NCBI GenBank assembly: GCA_020002185.1 | Contig: CM034543.1 | Coordinates: 12,112,453-12,176,452 of the forward strand | Source: Paraescarpia echinospica | Lineage: Eukaryota; Annelida; Polychaeta; Sabellida; Siboglinidae | Length of the DNA stretch: 64,000 nucleotides | Direction of reading: 5' to 3' | Translations under genes and position numbers: made by a program | The notes under the pieces: model-generated | Databases searched by the model: none | The model's input: only the letters and a program-made list of their open reading frames with translations | Told to the model about the DNA's origin: nothing | Part shown: positions 1 through 13,199 of the stretch, one piece after another | Layout: the number at the start of each line of letters is the position of its first letter | Position numbering within the stretch: position 1 is the stretch's first letter

Positions 1-640
1 GTGCCAAATTAATTTGCGTGGCGGCCATTTTAAGACGACGGCTAGGTACACTGTCCATAGCGATGGGTACCTAGTCTGATATGATTCTACATATCATAAA
101 CTACATATGTGCCAAGTTTCATGCTTTTGTGAAAAAGTGCACAATTCGTCAAAGTTCTGGCTCTTCGCCGCTGTACTTCAATAAACACATACCGCGCACA
201 TCTCGTTTTCTGACCCATGTCACTGATGAACCTTCATCCTAATAAAATACTAACTATTACGTATCTCAGCAGAACAATTGTTAGCAGAATATCATTTTAA
301 TACGTAACGTATTTGGGATTATGTATTAGCTACATCAATGTGTATTCTTTGTTAATAACACGCTTACAAAGAAAACGAACTGTCAATGAAATAAAGCAAG
401 TTTTATAGCAGTTGTGGTTTTTAAATTAATATGGCAAACAAGGCAATTGTACAGTACCAATACTTGCATGCAATAAGTTCCAACTGTGTTTCATGTTTCT
501 CATTACAGCTTGATACATTTCAAATGACCGTAGAGTTGTTGATAGTCGACTGTTTCATATTGTTGTCATGACACATGCTTATAACAATTCAAATCAGATA
601 CGACATAACAGTTTTCCAGTGTTCACACTGTTCGTACCGT
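1..640. other. AT-rich flank, nothing recognised
   Basis: No open frame, RNA gene or clear repeat unit was recognised. A short stretch near the start (about 20-35) resembles the 'gcggccattttaa' wording seen again near 57630, so both may be pieces of a dispersed repeat. Confidence 0.4.
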
Positions 641-1710
641 GTTTTCCACAAGACCCGCATTGTCATTGGCTAAACCCGACAGCATCATTGACGTAGGACG
701 ACGACCATGCGCATTGTGTCTACAACAAAGGGAAAACCACCATCCACATTGAATGTCGCTTTTACCAAATGTGTCACAATGGGTCGTTGTTACGATGATG
801 ATCAGAAATTGAGTCTGGAAGAACTGTGACAGCTGAGATGAGGTTGTTGTTACTATTGCTGACGACAAGATCCAGGATATGTCAACTAGTGTGCGTAGGT
901 GAAAGTACATGTTGAGTTTGGTTGAACGACTCAAGAAGATCACGTAAAGGTTCAGATTTAGTTTCGTTATCAAAGAGGATATTGAAATCACCAACAATGA
1001 CGGTGGGTACGACAGATATAGACGCTTCGCTGAATAAGTATTCGAGTTCGATATAAAAGTCCGATGTTAACCCCGATGTCTTACTTGATATCGGGGATGA
1101 TAGACATACCACACGTTGAATTTCATACAATGCGGGTTAACGAACTGGAAAGGGAGTAGTTGAATGGTTGCTAAAGATAACTTCGGTTGCAATGTTGTTG
1201 TGTATGTAGCGCGATGTATAAATGCCACTCCACCGCCTCGATCAGAAGCACGAGCGACATGTTGGAGTGTATATCCGGGCGGGGTAACTTCGGCAATTAT
1301 CGCATCGTCTCCGTTCTTCTTAAGCCACGTCTCTATTTTTGCCAGCACATCCCATTTATGCTCAAGAATAAATTCGCTTATAATGGTCGCTTTATTGTAT
1401 AGATCTAGCGTTAATCAGAGCCACATTTGGAGTATGACTGGCGATAGATTTCGTACTGCAGTTGTCAAGTGTTACCTGGGTGAGATTTGCTTTGTTGGCA
1501 CCGCGCTGTTTACAATTACCAGGTCTCACATTCAACGGCCCAACACAGTTGGCTAGGCGGTTGACGGCAGTGTCGTAGGCCGAGAAGAAAACTCCTGGAC
1601 AACGACATGCATCGCTAGTCGCTGGCAGACTGAACGTTGACGTCCAGGTAATGTAGGTTGGAAACCGGTTCCGGTCAATCTTGATTATAATCACAGCTGC
1701 CACGCCTCAA
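640..1710 (-). pseudogene. LINE endonuclease-domain remnant (CR1/L2-like)
   Basis: On the minus strand, consecutive broken frames carry landmarks of the apurinic-type endonuclease of non-LTR retrotransposons. In order they are an 'NVALINARSI' start, an 'ETWL' segment, 'TPPGY', 'RGGGVAFIHR' and the 'GDFN' metal-binding motif. The frame shifts several times, so the copy is dead. The reverse transcriptase that should follow is not attached. The family assignment is from motifs; the exact clade is uncertain. Confidence 0.7.
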
Positions 1711-1899
1711 GAGTAAACGTCAATATAAAAGTCGATAAAAACTGAAGATCCACGGCACGAACGATTTGCAATTGTCCCGCATATATTCCTTTGATATTCA
1801 CAATTCAGTATATAGAAACACGAACACTTATAAAATTCAAACCCGTGAAATATTTGACTTCTTTACAACGCAGAATCCGGGAGCAGCCACACTGCGGCG

Positions 1900-2990
1900 C
1901 TTCAAACGTATTATATCATCCCTGTACACTAACAATGCTACTTACTACACAGGGAACAGTATCCCCGTACACCAACAATGACTCTCTCACTCCGAACAGT
2001 ATTCCACAAGAATAACAACTTAGATAGTGAACAGTACATCCGTACACCAACAATTACACTTACACCGTGAACATTATCCCCGTACACCAACAATGACACT
2101 TACAATGTGAAAAGTAACCCTGTACACAAACAATGAAACTTATACAGTGAACAATATCCCTGTACACCTCTGATGACACATACACAGTGAATAGTGTCTT
2201 TGTACACCAACAATGAAACTTACCTATACAGTGAACAGTATCCCTGTACACCGACAATGACATTTACAAAGTGAACACTATCCCCGCACTCCAACAATGA
2301 CCCTTTCAAAGTGAACAATATCCCCGTACACCGACAACGACACTTACACAGTGAACAATGTTCCAGTACACCACCAATGACTCTATGACAGTGAAACGGA
2401 TCCATGACACGTACAGAGTGAAAAGTATCACTGTACACCAACAATACCACTTACAAAATAGGGAACAGTATCCCCGAACTCCAACTGTGAGAGTAACACA
2501 GTGAACAGAATCCCCTCACATCAACAATGACATTTAGACAAGTCAACAGTATCCGTTACACCACCAATAACACTTACACAGTGAACGGTACACTCGTACA
2601 CCGACAATAGCACTTACACGATGAACAGAATCCCTGTAAACAAAGAATTGCACTTGCACCGGGACAGTATCTCCATACACCAACAATAACACTTATACAG
2701 TGAAGAGTATCCCTGTACACCAACATTGCCACTGATACAGTGAACAGTATCCTCGTACACCGAGAGTGACACTTAACATAATATTATGCACATTATACCA
2801 ACAATGATACTTACACAGTGAACAATATATCTGTACACCAACAATGACACTTAATAACATAATCCCCGGTCAACGACAATGACACTTACACAGTGAATAG
2901 TATCCATGTACACTAACAAAACACTTATACAACGAAGAGCAAGCCTGTACGCCAAAGATTACACTTACACAAGAATGGTATATCCGTATC
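1900..2990. repeat. 40-bp minisatellite array, block 1
   Basis: A degenerate tandem array whose unit reads roughly 'cacttacacagtgaacagta' followed by 'tccctgtacaccaacaatga', about 40 bp. About 25 units are visible with frequent substitutions and small indels. Open frames across it are artefacts of repetition. Confidence 0.85.
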
Positions 2991-3040
2991 TCGCGGTATG
3001 CTCAGTTCGGTTGTTCGAGAGAATCACTACAACTTCACAC

Positions 3041-3475
3041 CTGTAAAAAGGTATAACGTTTTTTTAATAGCAGAGCCTATGTAACAATGAGTGGCTTTAC
3101 CAGCCAGTGCCAGGACTCTGTCCAGTACATGTACAATACAATAGATACAAGAAACAACTGCTATAACTGTATCAATGCCTTGTATCAAACACAGAACATA
3201 TTAAGTAAAACACTTGTAGACATAGTGTTACTGACATATCTGGTAGGTGACAATTAGTTATTGTCAATGACTATATAACACTAATATAACAAATAACAAT
3301 TAAACGTAACATGTATTTCAAAATATCATGTAAGTAGACTATGCACTTTCGGTTTACAATAACATAAAGGTAGATAATGTAACATACTTGTAAAAAGGTG
3401 TAATGTTGTTTTAATAGCAGAGTCTATGTAAAACATATGGTTTTACCAGCCAGTGCCAGGACTCTGCCCAGGTTG
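3041..3475. repeat. About 85-bp direct repeat pair between minisatellite blocks
   Basis: Two near copies, about 3041-3127 and 3389-3475, share 'tttaatagcagag' and 'ttaccagccagtgccaggac'. The 260 bp between them is AT-rich with no gene. The pair sits between the two minisatellite blocks, suggesting a larger duplicated unit. Confidence 0.65.
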
Positions 3476-3584
3476 ACACCTCAATCCCTTGATTGTTAAT
3501 GTGTCAAGTATACCCTTTTACTAAATACCTGCCACAATGTGGCAGCTCCATGACAACTATAGTGCTTAAATATAGTACCAGCTA

Positions 3585-3965
3585 CACGTATACCAATAAT
3601 GACCCTTACACAGTGAATAGTATCCCTGTACACCAAGAAATACACTTACACGTGTACAGTATCTCCAAACACCAACAATAACACGTATACAATGAAGAGT
3701 ATCCCGCACACCAACAATGACACTTACATAGTGAACAGTTTCAGTCTATATCGAAAATGACACTTACACTGTGAACAGTATTCCTATACAACAACAATGA
3801 CACTTTGACAAAGGACATTATCCCCGTACACCAGAAATTACACTTATACAGTGAACCGTACCCCTCGAAACCATAAACGACACTTACACAGTGAACAGTG
3901 TTCACGTACACCAATAATTACACTTGCACAATGAGCGGCGTCACTGTACACCACCAACATTTAGT
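3585..3965. repeat. 40-bp minisatellite array, block 2
   Basis: The same 40-bp unit as in 1900-2990 resumes after a 600-bp interruption, with about nine degenerate units. No coding potential. Confidence 0.8.
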
Positions 3966-4490
3966 TTAGTGTAGCGAAAGTGACATTACGTCGAAATTAA
4001 ACTGGCATTAGTGCCTTGGTTGATTTATCATGTGACGATCTATCCAAACCATCGTGGTATCCAGACATGGAAGTGATCAATAAACGTTTTTCAAATGGCT
4101 GTCCGGGTGTGGGGACGCTGAACAATTGTTTTCAAATTAATCAGCAGAAGGCCGGAAAGTCTTCCATTCTGGTTTGCTTGTTACCTTTTCTTTGCCCATC
4201 GTTCTCCAGACGTCTTGCCCACACGAACCTCCGACACGTTTTTGGTGTTTTATCATTATAAAAGCAGCAATGAGCCCAGTAGCCTGTAAGATTACCACAG
4301 TAACACTCACCTGAGTACCACTACTGCTTGTGTATGCATATGGTGTAGCACCGCTATATCTCGCGCAGTTTCTCAACCAACGCCAACATAATCGCAAACT
4401 GAGATCTATCTGCCTCTTTGCTGCTATGATCTAAACCTGCTTCGTAAACGATGACACACGTTGGCTGCCGTTTTGATCATCTATTGGATT
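3966..4490. other. Unassigned sequence
   Basis: Short open frames exist on both strands (for example 4016-4261) but show no recognisable domain. Nothing further is supported. Confidence 0.3.
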
Positions 4491-4497
4491 GGTTACG

Positions 4498-4498
<1 letters not shown>

Positions 4499-4564
<66 letters not shown>

Positions 4565-4768
4565 TGTGTGTGTGAGTACGTGTGTGTGTGTGCCTGCGTG
4601 CGTGGTAGCCTGTGTGCGTGTGTGTGTGTTAGTGTGTGTGTGCTTGTATGTGTGTGTATGTGTGTGTATATGTGTGAGTGTATGAGCGCGTGTGCCAGTG
4701 AACGTGCGTATAGGTGTGTGAGTGCAGGCTGGACTGTGTGGCATACGTGTTTGTGTGTGTGTGTGTGT

Positions 4769-4813
<45 letters not shown>

Positions 4814-4870
4814 TGTGTGTGTGTGAATGTTGTGTGTGCATGTGTGTGCGTGAGTGCGTGCTAGACTGTG
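4499..4870. repeat. TG microsatellite, interrupted
   Basis: Two long pure (TG)n blocks (about 4505-4562 and 4750-4812) joined by degenerate TG-rich sequence. Confidence 0.95.
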
Positions 4871-5536
4871 TGTTCGCGCTCACATATGTGTGTTTGTTTG
4901 GTTGTGTGTTGAGTTGTTAAAAAAGTTGGTTACTGCCGGGTTTCTCCTTCTTCCTTATAATCATGTGAGAGTCGTACTTGAAGAATATGGCCACACGGTG
5001 AATAGACAAGGCGCTGCAATGTGGCTCCTTCTATCACAAATTCGTGAACTTCATGTAATGATGAACTGTACTGAACACAGTAAGACACGACATATCGCAA
5101 TGAGCTAACATAAATCGGTCGGTAACAGTAACAAACATTTCCAATAAACTGCTTTTGCGATTAAAAATGTATTAATTTAAGTGTGTCATACCGAGTGGGA
5201 CCGAGATCGTGCAATGAATTGTCGAAGACATTGGTAACTAGTATATTTGGGTGCAGTAGACAGGCAGTTTACCATCTGAGGATATCTGTCCAACAACGTT
5301 GGTGAGCGGCTGACCATCCACGTTCAAGGATACCGTATGTGACGCCACGTGAACAAATCATGCATACTTTCGGACGGTTAGTATCCACCTTAAAGACACT
5401 GAATGAGAATGAAAAGACAACAAAGGAACATTACATATACCCTACAGTGGAGAATGTAACAAGGATGCTCTGTAACCACACAACACATATGCCAGACAAT
5501 CTCCTCCGACCAAGTGTGAACTAAACGGGGTCCTTT
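4871..5536. other. Unassigned sequence
   Basis: No repeat or domain recognised. Frames at 4854-5108 and 5339-5524 are short and featureless. Confidence 0.3.
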
Positions 5537-5812
5537 GAAATCAGTGCCGGATGTAGGGCAAGGCAGACGGGACAGTTGCCCAGGGGCCCCACAGTATAAT
5601 TGTTATGACACTTCCACATAGTTATTTTTGGGTAACGTCTTTGGGGTGGAAACATTTGTAGACGTATGATGCAAATTGGTGTTCACAAATGATAAAAATC
5701 GTATTTATGTGTGAAGTCCCTATTTTTGAAGGTAGGAAGGGGTACGAACTAGAATGATATGACACCAAATCAATGCTCAGGTTTCCCACAGTCCTAAATC
5801 CGGCATGGTTGG
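5537..5812. mobile_element. Possible MITE with short inverted ends
   Basis: The left part reads 'gtgccggatgtagggc' and the right part, read on the minus strand, reads 'catgccggatttaggac', giving an imperfect inverted repeat about 275 bp apart with no coding frame inside. This fits a small non-autonomous DNA transposon. I could not identify a clean target-site duplication. Confidence 0.4.
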
Positions 5813-6055
5813 ATATAATATATGAAGATCATTGGCAGACGTACTAGTACTTATTGCACGTAAAACATACATCACATCACGAACTGAAAATACTTCGCTA
5901 ATGAAATAACATCTGTCATGATAGAACAAGATGATAATATGTTCGTATCACACGATTTAGTTTGTATACAACTCTTCACCAACACCCGTATCAACAAGAC
6001 ATTGAATACCTCCAAGACTTCAAGAGGACACATCATTTAAAGAACGCACGTACCT

Positions 6056-7577
6056 GTGCTCATGACAATTGTTAACTTGTCTCTGAGAACGGGGGTAATG
6101 CCTTCGCACTTGAAGGAAGCGCACATCAGGCCAGTACTCAAGAAACCGAGTCTAGACAAAACTGTCTTGAATAACTACCGACCCGTGTCAAAACTACCCT
6201 ATCTATCGAAGACAATAGAACGTGTCGTTGCTGCGAGATTGTCAGCTCACATGTCAGAGCACAATCTCTGTGAGCCCTATCAATCAGCGTACAAGCCGAA
6301 TCACAGCGTTGAGACGGCCCTTGTCTGTGTACAGAATCACATCCTGCACGCAATGGACAATCAGCATATTATCATCATGGTTCTCCTTGATCTATCGGCT
6401 GCGTTTGACACCGTCGACCATGAAGTGATGTTGCATAGACTCTCACATGATATCGGAGTGGTCCAAAATGCACTGGACTGGTTTAAGTCATACCTACGAG
6501 ACAGAGTCCAGTCTGTCCACATTCATGGTGCTACATCGCCTGCTCATCCTCTGGTATACGGGGTACCACAAGGCTCCGTGCTGGGTCCTCAGCTGTTCTC
6601 CATCTATGTAGCACCAGTTGCTAAGATTATTCGCAAGTACAATTTGATGTGTCATTTCTACGTGGATGATACTCAAATCTATATTCCAGTGAAACCACAC
6701 CATGAGGAAATTGCTGCGGCTGTCGTCCGTATTGAAGAATGTGTAGCGGAGATCAGGACGTGGATGGTGACAAACTTTTTAAAGTTGAATGACTCAAAAA
6801 CAGAAGTCATCGTGTTCGGCTCTGCGCAACAACTAAAAAAAATTGAGCTGCACACACTATGCATTGGAGACTGTTTGGTCACTGTAACTCAGAATGTACG
6901 GAACCTTGGTGTACAGTTCGATGCCGAGATGAAGATGGAGACGCACGTGACTGCTGTCTGTAGATCTGCAATTTTCCATCTCCGAAATATTGCAAGACTA
7001 AGACGTTATCTAACGCCTGCAGCGACAGAACAAGTCATACATGCGTTTGCTACCAGCAGACTTGACGTAGGCAATGCATTACTCCACCGACTGCCTGTGA
7101 AACAACTAGAACGGTTGCAGAGAGTACAGAACTGGGCGGCCCGCCTTGTCGACGGCGCCAGGAAGTTCTGTCATGTCACACCTCTATTGATCAAGCTGCA
7201 TTGGCTGCCAATAGCAGTTAGAGTAGAGTATAAAATACTTCTACTCACGCACCGAGCACTGATTGGTTGTGCACCACAGTATATCACCAAATGTTTGAAC
7301 AGACGTCAGCCAACTCGATTGTTGCGCTCCAGTGAACACAATCATTTATGTGTACCACGTGCATCGCTGCGCTGGGGTGATAGATCCTTTTGCGTGGCAG
7401 CCCCAACACTATGGAACTTGCTGCCGAAAAAGCTGACTGCAACAAGAATGACAAACACTGATTTTAAATCAAACCTTAAAACTTATCTGTTTTCCCGAAC
7501 ATTCTGTACGGCGCCGTGAGCAAAGATTGTTGGAACGGCGCAATATAAATGTCACGATTTGATTTTTGATTTTTAGC
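6056..7577 (+). mobile_element. LINE reverse transcriptase ORF2, 5'-truncated (L2/CR1-like)
   Basis: A 487-residue open frame carries non-LTR reverse transcriptase blocks in order: 'YRPVSKLPYLSKTIER', 'LLDLSAAFDTVDH' (first catalytic aspartates), 'GVPQGSVLGPQLF', 'HFYVDDTQIY' (the YVDD active site), then the thumb with 'LNDSKTEVIVFG' and the C-terminal 'LHWLPIAVRVEYKI' and 'APTLWNLLPKKL' segments. The endonuclease domain is missing, so it is a typical 5'-truncated insertion. It ends in a short tandem 'tttgattt' tail at about 7555-7577, as in L2/CR1 elements. No stop interrupts the frame, so the copy is fairly young. Confidence 0.85.
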
Positions 7578-8000
7578 AGCATGTTTGGTAGAACTGTTCT
7601 AAAAATGATTAATAACTTTATTATCTCCATAATAGAACGAATGATACTGGCGATGTTCTTTCTTTGTATAACAATTGATATCATTGTTTCAAATGTTGTG
7701 TAAGCAAAACCATAGATTGAAATATAAAAAAAAAACCGCAAACTATGCAAGTTTATTCACCGTGGGGAAAACTAGAATGTGCAAGTTGACATGGTAACAT
7801 TCCGTTTGGTGTGCAATGAGATCCGAGCAAACTCGAAAGTGTACGGTGAAATCAAAACGTTTGAGAAGCGCTGGTATATGGTACATGTGTTTCCTTCAAA
7901 GAAGATCCAAGGAAGGTTATCACAGACTTGGGTAGCGTGGCGCTTTAGGGGAAGACACTCCCTATTAAGTACACAAAATTAAAAAATTATAATTCCCAAT
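7578..8000. other. Unassigned AT-rich sequence before the gap
   Basis: No gene, RNA or repeat recognised. Confidence 0.35.
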
Positions 8001-9000
8001 NNNNNNNNNNNNNNNNNNNNNNNNNNNNNNNNNNNNNNNNNNNNNNNNNNNNNNNNNNNNNNNNNNNNNNNNNNNNNNNNNNNNNNNNNNNNNNNNNNNN
8101 NNNNNNNNNNNNNNNNNNNNNNNNNNNNNNNNNNNNNNNNNNNNNNNNNNNNNNNNNNNNNNNNNNNNNNNNNNNNNNNNNNNNNNNNNNNNNNNNNNNN
8201 NNNNNNNNNNNNNNNNNNNNNNNNNNNNNNNNNNNNNNNNNNNNNNNNNNNNNNNNNNNNNNNNNNNNNNNNNNNNNNNNNNNNNNNNNNNNNNNNNNNN
8301 NNNNNNNNNNNNNNNNNNNNNNNNNNNNNNNNNNNNNNNNNNNNNNNNNNNNNNNNNNNNNNNNNNNNNNNNNNNNNNNNNNNNNNNNNNNNNNNNNNNN
8401 NNNNNNNNNNNNNNNNNNNNNNNNNNNNNNNNNNNNNNNNNNNNNNNNNNNNNNNNNNNNNNNNNNNNNNNNNNNNNNNNNNNNNNNNNNNNNNNNNNNN
8501 NNNNNNNNNNNNNNNNNNNNNNNNNNNNNNNNNNNNNNNNNNNNNNNNNNNNNNNNNNNNNNNNNNNNNNNNNNNNNNNNNNNNNNNNNNNNNNNNNNNN
8601 NNNNNNNNNNNNNNNNNNNNNNNNNNNNNNNNNNNNNNNNNNNNNNNNNNNNNNNNNNNNNNNNNNNNNNNNNNNNNNNNNNNNNNNNNNNNNNNNNNNN
8701 NNNNNNNNNNNNNNNNNNNNNNNNNNNNNNNNNNNNNNNNNNNNNNNNNNNNNNNNNNNNNNNNNNNNNNNNNNNNNNNNNNNNNNNNNNNNNNNNNNNN
8801 NNNNNNNNNNNNNNNNNNNNNNNNNNNNNNNNNNNNNNNNNNNNNNNNNNNNNNNNNNNNNNNNNNNNNNNNNNNNNNNNNNNNNNNNNNNNNNNNNNNN
8901 NNNNNNNNNNNNNNNNNNNNNNNNNNNNNNNNNNNNNNNNNNNNNNNNNNNNNNNNNNNNNNNNNNNNNNNNNNNNNNNNNNNNNNNNNNNNNNNNNNNN
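8001..9000. other. Assembly gap of exactly 1,000 N
   Basis: All bases are N. The round length suggests a placeholder, so true distance across it is unknown. Frames that run through it are meaningless. Confidence 1.
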
Positions 9001-12000
9001 CGCCCCCTGATGTGTTACCACAGTAGGGAAACACGTCGCATTGAATGTAATTTGTCTGACGTTTCAGCAAAGAATTACGTATAAAGATAAATATATCTCT
9101 CAGGCCCAATACAAGGCACGTGTGAATGTGCATGAGTATGCGAGTGCGTGTGCGCGTGTGTATGATCGATGTTACGCTGTCAGGTGCCTTATATGACGTA
9201 ACAAATGGTTATATATTATTGTTGATTCTGACTAGTCGGTAATGTAATTATTATTGGAGCGTTTCACCAATCCCACACTGGTAGTGTAGATATGCGCAAT
9301 GCCTCTATCTAGCCGGGATTGGCCAATGTAGGGGAGGCCGTGGTCAATTGTAACATTTGTTCTCTAAGTCGCCCACATTATCCAACAACAGCAGTATTTA
9401 TATCAATATTATCTTCATTATTTTAACAACTCATTGTTGGATTCCTTATAGTTTCCTAGTCTCTAATGCAGTGAAACCACATGCAGCTTTCATCAGTAAT
9501 ATATTTCATTCACAATGTTACAACCCTGGCATTTCACACCATACCACGTGCTTCTCAAATTACAATGTCTTATCACTTGTATTCGTACCTGATTTTCCAT
9601 CATCGTTTGTGTTAATATTTCCCCATAATTGAGCATAGCATTGATACCGTCTCAATATTTTGTTCTATTGTGGTTTTCCACTAAATCGTAATAACATAGT
9701 ATATAATATATAATACAGTAAGAGAAAGGGTTATGGGGCCCGTTGGTTTTGGTTAAGGGGCCCGTTCTGAATGTTGTTCCCTTGTTTAGTTGTATTTATT
9801 TATTGACGTCCTGTGCGGTATAATCATCTTATACCGAATGCATACATGTGAAACTATCGTGATTTTCTTCAGTGTTTAAGTTAAGTCTTCTGGCAGCTGT
9901 ACTGTTACTCCAAAAAAGTTCGCGTGCAAAACGTGCATTTGTCAAACTTGTTCACATCAGGCACCAGGGATATATATTAAAACATTACGTCACTACAACT
10001 GCCGAGAGCCTTTCTAACCTGTCTTCTAAAAGTAAAAACTCATTGTGCGTGACTTTCCTGAACTTGTGTACAAATGTTAAACGGTGCTCTGTTGTATTGT
10101 TACCCAATATGGCACTGGTGCAATAAATTAACACCAAGAAAAGCATGTAGTACGCAACGGTCACGCGTGACACTGACTGTAGTCAATTCATTCGAATATT
10201 GCAGAAGCCCTTGACATGTGATTCAGATAAGAGTACTCTTGCGCTAGTTTATACATTGCACATTTAAAACTTGAAATTTACTTAAAGTCACTCTTCCCTT
10301 GAGAGATAATGCGCGCCGTTATCATCCTTCTATTTGCGTGTTTCGCGCTGCCGGCATTCGCTGATGACACTGCGGCTTAGTTGGAAAACACGGTAGTATA
10401 AACTGTCTACACAAACACCATCATTTCGTATGAACTTGTATTCGCCATGCGAATGTGCCACGAGAAACAACTAATATAACTGTGTTTAGCAAATACAGTT
10501 ACATGTACATGTTACCTGCTTATCTGCTTCAGTTATTTAACGATTTACTAATAATCTTTAAATGTTGTATATGTCATACTGTAATAATTATAAAGTCCAT
10601 TTGGTATGTTTATTGTCAACAATTACTTTATTCAAGCAATACATCATTACAAATACCTATTAGAGCAATATTCTGCCAGTGTTCAACTGACATAATGTTG
10701 CTTCTATGATTTACTATGATGTTGATTCTTCTCAAAGTGTAACTGAAGTCGCCGTCGATATGTCGGGTATGTGTTTGAAGATGTATATATTTTATTTTAA
10801 TTTACATAAGTGAACTCAGTATTATTTGATGTAGACTATAAAGACAGCTTTTTGTCACACATATATTAATGATAATGGTATTGCTATTCAAAGAATAACG
10901 TTATCTAAATACATCTGGCATTATAACAGTAGTGAGACCAGCGACTACTGCGCACGGCAGCCGTAAGTATTGCAAGTCGATTTTGCAAATACACACTTCA
11001 ACGCCTTGCGTGGTGCATGCTTTGCACTAGGCGCGATAAAACGCGCAATGGTCGTATGAGCGATAACTATCGATACATGCCCCTCTCAAGCTCATTCCGT
11101 AGATATTTGACCTGAATCAGATCAGGTGAATAAAGCATCTACGGGATGGCAGCGACAGCCTCTTCCTGCAGGAAAGTCCCGGCGTCGCGGGCTACAGAGG
11201 GCGAATGTTGTGTTGCTGGGATGTCGCGACGTCGGGATATATTCGATATGTCTATGTGCTTTGTGAATATAGAAAGAAGATGGCGGAACTGAGATAATAG
11301 AATGGCATGAAACCACACATAATATGAAAGTAGTCGGAAACTGAATAGGACGGGCAGGACACATGCAAGTAATGAGCGAAGATAGACTGTCAAAAGGAGC
11401 ATGGAAAGCAGAGGAGAGGGTGGTAAACGATGAAGAGAAATATGAAAGCTGAGACGGAAGGACAGCGATAAAAGGGGCCTTAGGAGGGCAGGTGTGAACT
11501 GTGAATATGAATAGAAGGTTTTTGTAGACAACAGGCAGAGATAGAGGGAAATAACGAGAAAAGCAGAAGAAGCCACTGAGAGGCATGAACCCCACCCCGC
11601 AAGGGATCAAAGGAAGAAGAAGATGTGGATGCGTTGTGGCTCCCATTAATCAACAGCTATATGGCGTACAGACCTGCCTGCTTACACAATCACGCTCGGT
11701 TCGACCGACAACTGCACGGTTTCCTTGCAGGCAAGTAACGACTGTGAAGTCTCCTCATACAGTTAAGTTTCTGATTCTCTTGTTTTGGCGTCTGTGGGTG
11801 TAGTCACCACATGATAAGTGAGAACATATCCCAACGTGCCAATAGGTTGTTACATTCATCACTTGATAACCGCGGCAGGTTGACCCCTCAAACACAATAT
11901 GTTGGCCTATTTATTGTGTACGCCAAGACTGCCCATATTATTACTTAAAACTCCCCCAATTGGCTTTCACCAAAGTTAGATGATTAATACCTGTCTATCG

Positions 12001-12290
12001 GCAACTTTGCCATTGGAGAAATAAGCGTAAAGTAAAAGTAGTAAGTGTGTGGCGCTGAGCTTGTATACACAATTTAAATGTCAATATATTAATCAATCTA
12101 GGTAGAATTGTGCTTTGATCCGAAGTCATGTACGTTGACAGTGGATTTTAAAGAAAGGAAATGTTATTTCATATCCCAGCCTCACGCCGGATCACATCCA
12201 CAAAATGCATTCCGACTATTATCATAACGGCGAGACCCCGACATGAAATTAATGCAAAGTATCCTGCTGTAGTAGTCTGTTATGTTTATT
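9001..12290. other. AT-rich flank, mostly unassigned
   Basis: No domain-bearing frame was found. A purine-rich stretch at about 11250-11650 produces long antisense frames of low complexity that I do not regard as genes. One tiny signal-peptide-like frame at 10309 is listed separately. Confidence 0.35.
10309..10380 (+). CDS. 23-residue frame resembling a signal peptide
   Basis: The frame begins MRAVIILLFACFALPAFA and ends DDTAA before a stop. It has a basic n-region, a hydrophobic core and an A-F-A cleavage-type end, so it looks like the first coding exon of a secreted protein. No 5' splice donor is visible before the stop, and nothing downstream continues it. It may be a relic, a tiny peptide or chance. 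Confidence 0.25.
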   Translation: MRAVIILLFACFALPAFADDTAA

Positions 12291-12299
12291 CAGTTGGTG

Positions 12300-12985
12300 G
12301 AGAACAACGCAGGAACTGTTGGACTGGCTATGAATGTGAATGAAACCAAGGTAATCACCACCAACATAAAAAGATGAATGTAAAGTAATAAAGACGGCCA
12401 ATGGTGAAGTACTTGATGCAGTAGATGAGTTCAAGTATCGAGGTTCCTGGATGCGCAGTACAAGCAAAGAAGTCAACCAACACATTGTCCTAGCATGGCA
12501 AGCATGTAACAAGCTAGACCATGTACGGAAGGCAAACATAAGAACAACCATTACATTTTTAATCTTCAGTGCCACCGAACTGAAAGTATATTTTTGTAGG
12601 AGCAGAAACCTGGACCCTCACAAAAAAACGGGAAGTAAACTAGACGGAAGTAACACCAGAATGCTAAGAAAGTTTCTAAAGGTTTGCCTAAGTAATAGGC
12701 TTACAAATGAAGAATGATATGAACATGTAAACAAACTCACACAAACGATTCGCAGGAGGCGCTTAGAACAAGCTGGTCATTGCTATTGTAACAAAGAAGA
12801 ACCAATGTCAATAGTCATCCTGTGAACACCCACACATGGTAAGAAAAACAGAGAGAAACAGAAGAAAACATACATCAAGCTGATCGGCGAAAACCTTGGT
12901 ATTGAAGAGACATACCTTCCATCCCTCATGAATGATCGACCCACATGGAAACGAATAATCTATGCTCCTGCACCGGCCGACCGAT
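12300..12985 (+). pseudogene. RTE-type LINE reverse transcriptase 3' remnant
   Basis: Broken plus-strand frames read like the RTE-clade thumb and C-terminal region: 'VDEFKYRGSWMRS', an 'AW.ACNKLDHV' segment, 'AETWTL', 'RMLRKFLKV', 'TNEE', then 'RRRLEQAGHCY' and 'LMNDRPTWKRII'. Several stops and frameshifts are present. The copy ends in a short 'gatgatgatga' run at about 12984-12992, a usual RTE tail, next to a TG microsatellite. Confidence 0.7.
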
Positions 12986-13003
12986 GATGATGACGTTGCA
13001 ACC

Positions 13004-13199
13004 GTGTGCGTGTGTGTGTGTGCGTGTGTGTGCGTGAGTGTGTGTGTGTGCGCGTGTGTGTGCGTGTGTGTGCGTGTGCGTGTGTGTGTGTTGTGTGTGT
13101 GTGTGTGTATGGGCGTGTGGTTGTGTGTGTTGTGTGTGTGCGTGTGTGGGCGTGAGTGTGTGTGTGTGTGTGCGTGTGTGTGTGTGCGTGTGAGTGAGT
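13004..13199. repeat. TG-rich microsatellite
   Basis: Degenerate (TG/CG)n run directly after the RTE tail. Confidence 0.95.

Noticed and set aside
4451..4883. Cys/Val- and His/Thr-repeat proteins in TG/CA tracts (also 12926-13300, 13400-13628, 21066-21310, 62811-63789)
   Set aside because: Pure microsatellite translation, no gene evidence.
7979..9133. Long minus-strand open frames over 8001-9000
   Set aside because: They consist of unknown residues across the N gap.
11122..11646. Minus-strand 174-residue frame in purine-rich DNA
   Set aside because: Low-complexity Ser/Leu/Pro composition, two overlapping frames, no domain.
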